Shown here: positions 33,894-41,309 of the stretch, piece by piece
How positions within the stretch are numbered: the stretch's first letter is position 1
Layout: each line of letters begins with the position of its first letter
Assembly: GCA_017303755.1 (NCBI GenBank)
Contig: JAFLBS010000002.1
Span: 310,001-374,000, forward strand
Direction: 5' to 3'
DNA: 64,000 nucleotides
Origin: Flavobacteriales bacterium
Lineage (GTDB): Bacteria > Bacteroidota > Bacteroidia > Flavobacteriales > Flavobacteriaceae
Translations under genes and position numbers: made by a program
Notes under the pieces: generated by a model
Databases searched by the model: none
What the model was told of the DNA's origin: nothing
The model's input: the letters and a program-made list of their open reading frames with translations, nothing else

Positions 33894-36386
33894 TTAATTG
33901 CGTATTGAAATCATATTTGCGATTAATCGAAAAGCACCCGAAACACCTTCAGGCAATTCTCTGAAAAAACTGATTCCGGTATAAATATACGTTCCTTTAC
34001 CGTGTTTTGCGACTAAAATAGCGCCGTCTTTTGCTTTTTCACCTTTATCATTTGCTGAAATAATCGGAGTAAAATTAGTATCCCATTCGTTGGGATAATA
34101 CAAGCCTTGTTCTTGTTTCCAATTTTTAAAATCGGTTGAAGAGATTTTGTTAGGACTATTCAAAATAGGATGCGTTGGCGCTAAAAACCGAACTTCAGCA
34201 TTTTCTTCGGTCACACGATCACGAGAAATTTTTAGTGGAAAAGGAGCGATATCTTTAAACAATAAATCGTCGGTGTTGTACTGAACAATCATTGTTTTAC
34301 CATTTTTCACAAAATCCATTAGAATAGATTGCTTAAAGGATAAATCATTCAAAACATTGTAAGCTCTAATTCCAGTCATGACTACATCAAATGAAGCCAA
34401 TCGCTCAGTAGTAATTTCAGTTGGTTTTAGTATTGTAACTTCATAACCCATTTGTTTCAGGCTATTCGGAACTTCGTCGCCTGCTCCCATGATGTAAGCG
34501 ATTTTTTCTCCGTTGGTTTTGATGTCCAATTTAATGGCTTTGGCTTGCGAAGGTTGCAATACCATTTGTTTGAAAATATGTGGATAATTGATGTCGATTT
34601 TTTCTTTATCGAATTGAGTTCCATCAACGGTTACAATACTTTTTAAAGTTACTTCTGAAGCTTCTTTGGATGGTGTAACGGTGAAAGTCACCTGTTTTTC
34701 TTCTCCATTTTTAGATAGTGAAAAAGTGTGTGAAGTAGGCGTAACAGACCAATTAGCAGGAACATTCAATTGAACCGAACCCGATACATTTTCTTTACCC
34801 GCTTTGATTTTTACCGTTACGGTTTTGGGTTTATTCGAATTGAAAATAAACACTTTTTCGGTGATGGCAGAAGTAACAATCGGAACTACATCGAGCGGTT
34901 GATAGACTTCGCCTTTTACATCGTCGTTGTATTTGTAGATGATGTTGCGCTCAAACGGAATTACGGTTTCATTGATTTTGATGTTGAATGTGGCGTTTAC
35001 AGTTCGTATTACATCGGGTTTTCCAATCAAGGTTTGATCATCTACACGATACATTCCGACAGTTCCAGGTTGTTTCAACCAATAAGGTGAGGTACTTTCT
35101 TGATTTTTGGGAAGCAGTACTTCTACATCAAAATTGTTTACTTTATTGAATTCTAATTTTTTGTTGAAAGGAGTGTTGTTTGAGTTGGGAAGTGAAATTG
35201 AAACCAATTCCATTTCGTTTCCACTTCTGTTGATGGCTTCAACTTTTAAAGCCAATTCAGAATTAGCATTGGTTTCTTGCGTACTTGCTTTGGCTTCAAT
35301 ATACAAACCGCTACAAGCAGCAATTATTTTCTTTATTTCTTCACTTTTAATGTTTTTCCAATGTGTGTCTTTCAGGTTTTGTATCAAATTATAGGCTTTG
35401 ATCAATTCGGGAATACTAGCGGCTGGATTCTTGAAATCAAAGTTTTTTTCAACAGCCCAAAGCACCATTCCGACTTCTTTTCCTCTTTCAATACGGTTCC
35501 ACGTAGTATCAATTCCTTCAAAAATGTTGGTTTTGTCTTTAGGAGTTTCTCCTTTTAGAAACTCTAAATATTCGTCTTCTTCGCCACGAGTTCCGGTATT
35601 TCCAAAACCTTGTGATTGATGACAACTTCTACTCAAAGCCGCAATTTCTTGATTGGATTTTCCGATGGATTGATAATAAACACCAGTTTTTAAATTCACC
35701 AAATTGGTTTTATCGGCTTTTTCAAATTTTTCTCTGCTGCCATAAAACCACCATGAAGTGTTGAAATAAGCGCGTTTGGGTTGCCAAACCGAAGTGAACT
35801 GTAATTGTGAAGCAAACGTATTCGGATCATTAGCCAAATCGAAAGCTTCTAGACCAAGCATGGCCGAAGCGGTGTGATGTCCGTGAGTGGTTCCGGGCGA
35901 ACGATGATCAAAACGATTGATAATTACATCAGGTTTAAAAGTACGAATCGCCCAAACGACATCACTTAGGACTTGTTCTTTATCCCAAATGGTTAAGGTT
36001 TCGTCGGGTGTTTTAGAATACCCAAAATCGTTGGCACGTGAGAAAAACTGTTCTCCACCATCAATTTTACGGGCTTCAATTAACTCTTGAGTTCGAATTA
36101 CACCTAATAATTCTCTAAGTTCAGGTCCGATTAAATTTTGTCCGCCATCGCCACGAGTTAGCGATAAATAACCAGTTCGCGCTTTGACTTCATTTGAAAA
36201 ATAAGAAATTAAACGTGTGTTTTCATCATCTGGATGCGCAGCCACATACAAAACCGTTCCCAAAAAGTTGAGTTTTTGAATCTGATTGTAAATTTCAACG
36301 GAGTTGGGTTTTTGTGGTTTCTGAGCAATTGCAGTGAATAAACTCAGCAATGAAAGAAGAAGAATGAATTTTTTGTGTAGACGCAT
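33894..36386 (-). CDS. Exported PIG-L family deacetylase
   Basis: An 830-residue protein with a signal peptide (KKFILLLSLLSLFTAIAQ). The N-terminal LmbE/PIG-L domain (about residues 35-270) carries the zinc motif VAAHPDDENTRL and a downstream THGHHTAS. The middle is beta-sandwich-like (NPCBM/Ig-type), and the C-terminus (after about residue 640) resembles a class I amidotransferase-like fold. The family removes acetyl groups from N-acetylglucosamine-type sugars. It is first in the operon with the membrane peptide and the symporter. Confidence 0.88.
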   Translation of the reverse strand: MRLHKKFILLLSLLSLFTAIAQKPQKPNSVEIYNQIQKLNFLGTVLYVAAHPDDENTRLISYFSNEVKARTGYLSLTRGDGGQNLIGPELRELLGVIRTQELIEARKIDGGEQFFSRANDFGYSKTPDETLTIWDKEQVLSDVVWAIRTFKPDVIINRFDHRSPGTTHGHHTASAMLGLEAFDLANDPNTFASQLQFTSVWQPKRAYFNTSWWFYGSREKFEKADKTNLVNLKTGVYYQSIGKSNQEIAALSRSCHQSQGFGNTGTRGEEDEYLEFLKGETPKDKTNIFEGIDTTWNRIERGKEVGMVLWAVEKNFDFKNPAASIPELIKAYNLIQNLKDTHWKNIKSEEIKKIIAACSGLYIEAKASTQETNANSELALKVEAINRSGNEMELVSISLPNSNNTPFNKKLEFNKVNNFDVEVLLPKNQESTSPYWLKQPGTVGMYRVDDQTLIGKPDVIRTVNATFNIKINETVIPFERNIIYKYNDDVKGEVYQPLDVVPIVTSAITEKVFIFNSNKPKTVTVKIKAGKENVSGSVQLNVPANWSVTPTSHTFSLSKNGEEKQVTFTVTPSKEASEVTLKSIVTVDGTQFDKEKIDINYPHIFKQMVLQPSQAKAIKLDIKTNGEKIAYIMGAGDEVPNSLKQMGYEVTILKPTEITTERLASFDVVMTGIRAYNVLNDLSFKQSILMDFVKNGKTMIVQYNTDDLLFKDIAPFPLKISRDRVTEENAEVRFLAPTHPILNSPNKISSTDFKNWKQEQGLYYPNEWDTNFTPIISANDKGEKAKDGAILVAKHGKGTYIYTGISFFRELPEGVSGAFRLIANMISIRN

Positions 36387-36505
36387 TTGATTCTATTTTT
36401 TCAATAGTTTCAAATGTAGTAATAATAATAAAGACACGAATTGTTTTTGAAAATTTTGGAATTTCTTTAACAAAAAAGAGCAAATAGTTTTAGCTTCTAA
36501 AAATT

Positions 36506-36592
36506 TTCGACACAAATTACACGAAACTTCACGAATTAATTTGTGAAATTTGTGTCGAATAAACAATTCTACAAGACAGATTTTTAATCTGT
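36506..36592. repeat. Palindromic repeat plus small hairpin
   Basis: TTCGACACAAATT (36506-36518) is inverted at 36547-36559, enclosing CACGAA/TTTGTG units like those of the element at 15918. A second hairpin ACAGATT-TTT-AATCTGT follows at 36576-36592. Located between the PIG-L start and the end of the next minus-strand gene, so it can end the latter's transcript on either strand or be a dispersed repeat. Confidence 0.6.
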
Positions 36593-36632
36593 TAAATTAT
36601 ACCTATGAAAATCAAATTCATAGTACTCTTTT

Positions 36633-37064
36633 TTAGTGATTCCTTCCTTTTCCTTTACTCTTACCTTTGCCATGACCTTTGTGTTTTCCATTATCATGGT
36701 CGCGAACGACATAGTAGTTTCCACTTTTTTTGTACTTCACTTTGTGTGCTTTGTAGTAAGTATAAGGTGCATTTCCTCTGTAATCAGTAAGAAAAATAAT
36801 CTTTCCGCCTCTTAAATTATAGCTTCTGTGACGATCAGGCAAATTAGGAGAACGATACCAAACTCCGTTGCGAATGTAAATAAATCGTGCAGCAGGAACA
36901 TCGTAATAAGCATCAATATCGGGTAAGAAATAATACTGTGAAGCTACAGGATTCACTGGTGCCCAAACGGGAGGTGTTCCAATGTTTACATTGACAGCAA
37001 CTTGAGCTTTTGACGATGAAAAACTCAGTACAATTAATAATAGTATTGTGCGGATTGTTTTCAT
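36633..37064 (-). CDS. Small exported basic protein, paralogue of the upstream gene
   Basis: A 143-residue protein with a signal peptide ending near SSSKAQ. The core (about residues 40-105) has YYFLPDIDAYYDVPAARFIYIRNGVWYR (quoted in part: FIYIRNGVWYR) and is similar to the neighbouring protein at 37123. The C-terminus is an extremely basic, low-complexity Gly/Lys/His tail (GKHKGHGKGKSKGKG). No function recognised. The paralogous pair lies in tandem, 58 bp apart. Confidence 0.7.
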   Translation of the reverse strand: MKTIRTILLLIVLSFSSSKAQVAVNVNIGTPPVWAPVNPVASQYYFLPDIDAYYDVPAARFIYIRNGVWYRSPNLPDRHRSYNLRGGKIIFLTDYRGNAPYTYYKAHKVKYKKSGNYYVVRDHDNGKHKGHGKGKSKGKGRNH

Positions 37065-37122
37065 GATTTCTATATTTTTATAATTAATTGTTTTAATGAT
37101 AAAGTAGGTTTAAACCCTATAA

Positions 37123-37545
37123 TTATTCAAAAGCTATTAATTGTTGTTTTTCTTTTGCTTGTTGTGCTTTTAATGCAGCTAATTTCCCTTTTCGATCATT
37201 AGAATAATACGGAAATTGTTTTTTGTGATAGGCTAATCTTTCATAAGGTTTATCATCATAATAATCGGTGATATTTACTTTGTAGGTGTTGAATAAAGAA
37301 TAGCCTCTGTAACCACTCGGAATTTCTTTAGCGATTTTCCATACACCGTTTTCCTTATAAATAAACTCAGAAGTTTCAGTATTGAAATAGGCTTCTAAAT
37401 TGGGATAATACTGGTATTTCACAGTAGTATTGGTAACTGCTGAGTTGAATACTGAAAGTGAATTCGATGTGGAGTTTTCTTGCGCATTAGTTAAATTACC
37501 AACTAATACAACCAATAGTGTAATAACATAAACTGACTTTTTCAT
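37123..37545 (-). CDS. Small exported protein, paralogue of the gene at 36633
   Basis: A 140-residue protein with a signal peptide (KSVYVITLLVVLVGNLTNAQ). Its core YYPNLEAYFNTETSEFIY and ENGVWKIAKEIPSGYRGYSL parallels the neighbour's YYFLPDIDAYYDVPAARFIY and RNGVWYRSPNLPDRHRSYNL. It lacks the basic tail and ends with a lysine/alanine-rich helix (KGKLAALKAQQAKEKQQ). Likely a tandem duplication that diverged; function unknown. Confidence 0.7.
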   Translation of the reverse strand: MKKSVYVITLLVVLVGNLTNAQENSTSNSLSVFNSAVTNTTVKYQYYPNLEAYFNTETSEFIYKENGVWKIAKEIPSGYRGYSLFNTYKVNITDYYDDKPYERLAYHKKQFPYYSNDRKGKLAALKAQQAKEKQQLIAFE

Positions 37546-37639
37546 AACTATTAAAATTTAGATATGTAAAGGTCAGTATTTAGGCTACTTCTCCCGTTAT
37601 AAGATTTTTCAGAAAAGTTATATAATCTTTATGCAGTAA

Positions 37640-38170
37640 TTAATCGGTGTATTCTTTATCATCAATTTTAGGATCGATAATGGAAATTCCTTTTTGAAGT
37701 AATAAATTATTTGGATAGGTGATTCGTTCACCATCAATGGTTTTTAAGTTGACGTGAAAGGCGTTGATGTCTTCAATTTCTGCTTGAATCGGAAAGTCTT
37801 TGTCGTGAATCTTAATTACATCGCCTATTTTAAAAGGAAAGAAAAAGAACAGTATGATTCCGGATGTAATGTTACTCAAAATAGACCATTGAGCAAACAT
37901 CGCTACACCAATTACGGTTGTAATGGAAGAAACGGTGAGTAGAATATCTTTTTTCTGTACGCCCCAAATTACGATTAAAGCAATTACAGCAATAATGTTA
38001 ATCAGTAAATCGATGTATTTGATGACCAAATTGGCTCTTTGTTCAATGATTTGGCTAGATTTAGCATAACGTCGAACTAATTTTGCTATTAAAAATCGAA
38101 GTATGAAAACAACTACAATTACACTTATTGTAGCGATAACTTCAATAGTAAAATTCGAAAAAACATCCAT
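37640..38170 (-). CDS. Small MscS-family mechanosensitive channel
   Basis: A 176-residue protein. Hydrophobic segments lie at about residues 8-28, 52-68 and 73-105; the last is the pore-type helix (TVSSITTVIGVAMFAQWSILSNITSGIILFFF, in part), followed by the MscS beta domain FKIGDVIKIHDKD and TYPNNLLLQKGISI. It is shorter than E. coli MscS (286) and lacks most of the C-terminal cage. It probably relieves osmotic pressure. It lies 9 bp behind the unknown 81-residue gene. Confidence 0.85.
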   Translation of the reverse strand: MDVFSNFTIEVIATISVIVVVFILRFLIAKLVRRYAKSSQIIEQRANLVIKYIDLLINIIAVIALIVIWGVQKKDILLTVSSITTVIGVAMFAQWSILSNITSGIILFFFFPFKIGDVIKIHDKDFPIQAEIEDINAFHVNLKTIDGERITYPNNLLLQKGISIIDPKIDDKEYTD

Positions 38171-38179
38171 TATAAACGA

Positions 38180-38425
38180 TTATAAATGACCAGTATCAGA
38201 GCGTTGATTAACGTATTTTAACTGGTGTTCGGCAACATAGTTACGGAACAGCGACAGTAAATTGTCGTAGTATTTTTGAAGGTTTTTGACATTGACTTCG
38301 GGGTTGCTGTCTATAGGAACAGTAATTGGCATTTCGTTTAAATACTTCAACAACTCTGGGTAATTTTCTTGAATCACCATCGTCACTTTCATTATTTTAG
38401 CATTAATTTCTTCTTCGGTCTCCAT
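38180..38425 (-). CDS. 81-residue protein of unknown function
   Basis: A small acidic, helical protein with no signal peptide or membrane segment. The middle reads YPELLKYLNEMPITVP and the end is YVNQRSDTGHL. Similar short proteins occur in flavobacterial genomes. It sits between maf and the mscS-like gene, reading the same way with short gaps, so it is probably cotranscribed. I do not recognise a domain. Confidence 0.65.
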   Translation of the reverse strand: METEEEINAKIMKVTMVIQENYPELLKYLNEMPITVPIDSNPEVNVKNLQKYYDNLLSLFRNYVAEHQLKYVNQRSDTGHL

Positions 38426-38463
38426 TTGTCTTGAAAATTTATTGAAATAAGTAGAACGTAAAA

Positions 38464-39048
38464 TTACTTATTTAAAACGAAATTTTTTGTTAAATAATTG
38501 TATACTTTTTCTGTAGGCAAACCGACTACATTAGTATACGATCCTTCAATTTTTGAAATGCCGATTAATCCGATCCAATCTTGAATTCCGTATGCGCCAG
38601 CTTTGTCAAAAGGTTGGTAATTTTTTAGATAATAATGTACTTGATCATCAGTTAAATCAGAGAAAGTAACTTTGGTGACTTCGTGAATGACTTCAGATTT
38701 TTCAATCGTTTTGAAGCAAACGGAAGTGATGACTTTGTGAGTAGAATTGGACAACGATTTTAAAATTTGAAAAGCATCGTCGTAATCTTTTGGTTTTCCC
38801 AATGCTTTATTATTGTGCCAAACGATGGTGTCGCTAGTAATTAATAGTTCATCATTGGCAAGCGATTCGTCAAATGCATTGGCTTTTAATTCGGACAAAT
38901 AGTTCGTGATTTCTTCTGCTTTTAAATGTTCGGGATAGACTTCTTCAATTTCTTTCAATCGAATTTCAAAATTAAAATCAAATTCTTTAAAGAATTGCTG
39001 ACGTCTTGGCGAACCAGAAGCTAAGATGATTTTGTATACTTTATCCAT
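38464..39048 (-). CDS. maf: Maf-family nucleotide pyrophosphatase
   Basis: A 194-residue house-cleaning enzyme hydrolysing non-canonical or dTTP/UTP-type nucleotides. The motif LASGSPRRQQFF is at the N-terminus, then SDTIVW, GKPKDYDDAFQIL and DKAGAYGIQDW. An ATG four codons upstream is possible; MDKVYKIILASGS matches the family better. The start overlaps the end of the upstream UbiA gene by 8 bp, so the two are translationally coupled. Confidence 0.9.
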   Translation of the reverse strand: MDKVYKIILASGSPRRQQFFKEFDFNFEIRLKEIEEVYPEHLKAEEITNYLSELKANAFDESLANDELLITSDTIVWHNNKALGKPKDYDDAFQILKSLSNSTHKVITSVCFKTIEKSEVIHEVTKVTFSDLTDDQVHYYLKNYQPFDKAGAYGIQDWIGLIGISKIEGSYTNVVGLPTEKVYNYLTKNFVLNK

Positions 39049-39970
39049 GATGTTTTGCATTGTAAGTTACCACAGCTACTGATAGTATTCCGAAGAAAAT
39101 AATCCATTTTAATAAAGTACTAATGAAATGAAAATCGCTTTTCTCTTTGGCAGTCCAGATTTTGGTCAAACAAAAAATAATGGGTGCAAGTACAAAAACG
39201 ATTAAGTAAATGGTTGCCATATACAAATTATCGTCAAATAAATTGGATTTAATGTAGTAAAACAAGTAGATTGCTGGTAGTAGTAATAAAACAAATGCAA
39301 TTTTACTGGTTATTTTAATTCCAATTCGAACAGGCAGCGTTTTCATACCTTCTAAGTTATCGCCATTCACATCTTCACAATCTTTTATGATTTCACGAAC
39401 CAAATTAATAGTAAAAGCAAATAAAGCATAGTCAATTAAAATCGCAAAAGCCATTTGCATTGGGTCTTTATTGAAATCGAAAGTATTGGGATAAATATCA
39501 AAAATTCCGATTATAATGACACTAAAGGCAAGTAATGAAGCCACCACTAAATTCCCAATAACCGCTATCTGTTTTAATGTACTAGCATAGAAATAGAGCA
39601 GTGTGGCAACCAGCACAAAAATGACACTTAAATTGGAATGATTGACTGTATTTGCAAGTATAAAACCAAGTGCAACACCAATAATAGTTAATGTCACATA
39701 TAATGTATACGCTTTGGATTCGGATATGTATTTCCCAACAATAACTTTTTCAGGATGATTTTCTAAATCAGTTTCTTGATCCATAATGTCGTTGATGACA
39801 TAACCTCCAGCAGCAATTAAAATAGTTGCTCCGATTAACAAAGCGTATTGCCAATACCAAAGCGAGAGCGGAATCTGAATGACTTCTAAATAACCCAATC
39901 GGAAAATAATTTGCATCAGTGCGAGCAACAGTAAGTTTTTGTATCGGATGAGTTTGAGAAAATGTAACAT
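39041..39970 (-). CDS. UbiA-family prenyltransferase, GGGP-synthase-like
   Basis: A 309-residue polytopic membrane protein. Two prenyl-diphosphate/Mg2+ motifs are visible, NDIMDQETDLENHPEK and REIIKDCEDVNGD. In Bacteroidota this gene position, between a KdsC-like HAD gene and maf, is usually called geranylgeranylglycerol-phosphate geranylgeranyltransferase-like. The acceptor cannot be told from sequence. It is distinct from the menA gene at 63287. Confidence 0.85.
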   Translation of the reverse strand: MLHFLKLIRYKNLLLLALMQIIFRLGYLEVIQIPLSLWYWQYALLIGATILIAAGGYVINDIMDQETDLENHPEKVIVGKYISESKAYTLYVTLTIIGVALGFILANTVNHSNLSVIFVLVATLLYFYASTLKQIAVIGNLVVASLLAFSVIIIGIFDIYPNTFDFNKDPMQMAFAILIDYALFAFTINLVREIIKDCEDVNGDNLEGMKTLPVRIGIKITSKIAFVLLLLPAIYLFYYIKSNLFDDNLYMATIYLIVFVLAPIIFCLTKIWTAKEKSDFHFISTLLKWIIFFGILSVAVVTYNAKHHG

Positions 39971-39997
39971 GCTAATAAATAATAGATTGTATTCGGT

Positions 39998-40525
39998 TTA
40001 GTCGTGTTGTCCGTTGTAATAAGTATGCCATTTTCCTTGTGTTTTCATCACTTGTTCAATCACATCTCGAACAGCTCCTTTTCCTCCGTTTTTATGAGAA
40101 ATATAGTTGGAAATGGCTTTAATCTCTGGACTCGCATCTTGCGGACACGTTGGTAATCCTACTAATTTCATGACATGAAAATCGGGAATATCATCACCCA
40201 TATACAACACATTTTCAGAATGTATATTGTATAATTCGATGTATTCTTTGAATGTGGCGACTTTATCAGGTGAACCTAGATGAATATCAGTAATTCCTAA
40301 ATTGCGTAAACGAATTCGAACACCTTCGTTGCTTCCGCCTGAAATAATGCAAACATTGTATCCACTTTCGATGGCTGCTTTCATCGCAAAACCATCGCGA
40401 ATGTGCATCTCGCGAAGCATTTCACCTGTTGGAGAAACATGAACAGTTCCATCAGTTAAAACTCCATCCACATCAAAAATAAATGTAGTGATGGAATTCA
40501 TAATTTCTTTATAACTTTTTGCCAT
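39998..40525 (-). CDS. KdsC-like HAD phosphatase
   Basis: A 175-residue cap-less HAD enzyme. The catalytic motif FIFDVDGVLTDGTVHV, IISGGSNEGVRIRL (motif 2), a motif 3 lysine around GSPDKVATF, and YMGDDIPDFHVM (motif 4) match 3-deoxy-manno-octulosonate-8-phosphate phosphatases (Kdo step of LPS synthesis). No kdsA or kdsD genes are adjacent. Its start overlaps the end of the DUF2520 gene by 17 bp. Confidence 0.85.
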   Translation of the reverse strand: MAKSYKEIMNSITTFIFDVDGVLTDGTVHVSPTGEMLREMHIRDGFAMKAAIESGYNVCIISGGSNEGVRIRLRNLGITDIHLGSPDKVATFKEYIELYNIHSENVLYMGDDIPDFHVMKLVGLPTCPQDASPEIKAISNYISHKNGGKGAVRDVIEQVMKTQGKWHTYYNGQHD

Positions 40526-41270
40526 GATCGATTATGGATTTGGTGAGGATTTTATAGATTTCTTTCTGATTTTCATCAGTTAAAATGGCCAGATGTTTAT
40601 TGATTGTAGTGGAATCGTTTCTTTTGGCTGGACCAGTCTGAGCATCAGCAGGATCAAGCGTTTGAATCTTTTTAGCAGTTTCACTAATCAACGGTTTTAA
40701 AATTTCAAACGGTACTTGATGTTCGGTACAAATATCATTGCCAATTTTATACAAATGATTGGTAAAATTACTCACAAAAACGGCTGCAACGTGTAGCGAT
40801 TTTCGTTGGTCTGAATTGACATTGTACACATGAACAGAAAGATGATTGGCGACTTCAGTCAGAAGATGTAAATCGGCTTCATTTTGAGCTTCAATGCAAA
40901 GTGGAACTGTAGTAAAATCAACTTCTTTTTTCTTGGATAATGTTTGTAGTGGATACAAAACGGCTTTTCTATTAGAATCGTTTAGATCATCCATAGCAAC
41001 ACTTCCCGAAGTATGAGCGACGAGTTTGTCGGAAAAAACAAGTGAATTGGAAACACTTTGAATGGCATCATCAGAAACCGAAATAATATACAAATTGGCT
41101 TCTTTTAAAGCAGCAATTTCAGAGGTAATTTTATCCGAAGAAATCAAATGCGAAATAGTTTCTGGATGACGGGCAAAAACCTGAACCAGTTCCAATTGAT
41201 CGGATTGTACAATCGCTTTGATAAGATGTTGTGCTACATTTCCGGAGCCAATGATACTAATTGAAATCAT
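40509..41270 (-). CDS. Rossmann-fold DUF2520 oxidoreductase-like protein
   Basis: A 253-residue protein. The N-terminal NAD(P)-type motif SIIGSGNVAQHLIKAI is followed by YIISVSDDAIQ and AHTSGSVAM; the C-terminal DUF2520 half has HVAAVFVSNFTNHLYKIG and QTGPAKRNDSTTINKH. The family resembles pyrroline-5-carboxylate/ketopantoate-type dehydrogenases; the substrate is unknown. The frame extends 13 codons upstream, but the Rossmann start at MISISIIGSG is chosen. First gene of the DUF2520-HAD-UbiA-maf-(81 aa)-mscS run. Confidence 0.82.
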   Translation of the reverse strand: MISISIIGSGNVAQHLIKAIVQSDQLELVQVFARHPETISHLISSDKITSEIAALKEANLYIISVSDDAIQSVSNSLVFSDKLVAHTSGSVAMDDLNDSNRKAVLYPLQTLSKKKEVDFTTVPLCIEAQNEADLHLLTEVANHLSVHVYNVNSDQRKSLHVAAVFVSNFTNHLYKIGNDICTEHQVPFEILKPLISETAKKIQTLDPADAQTGPAKRNDSTTINKHLAILTDENQKEIYKILTKSIIDHGKKL

Positions 41271-41309
41271 TCGGCAAAAGTAGTAAAAAAAAGCTACTAT
41301 TTTATTCAA

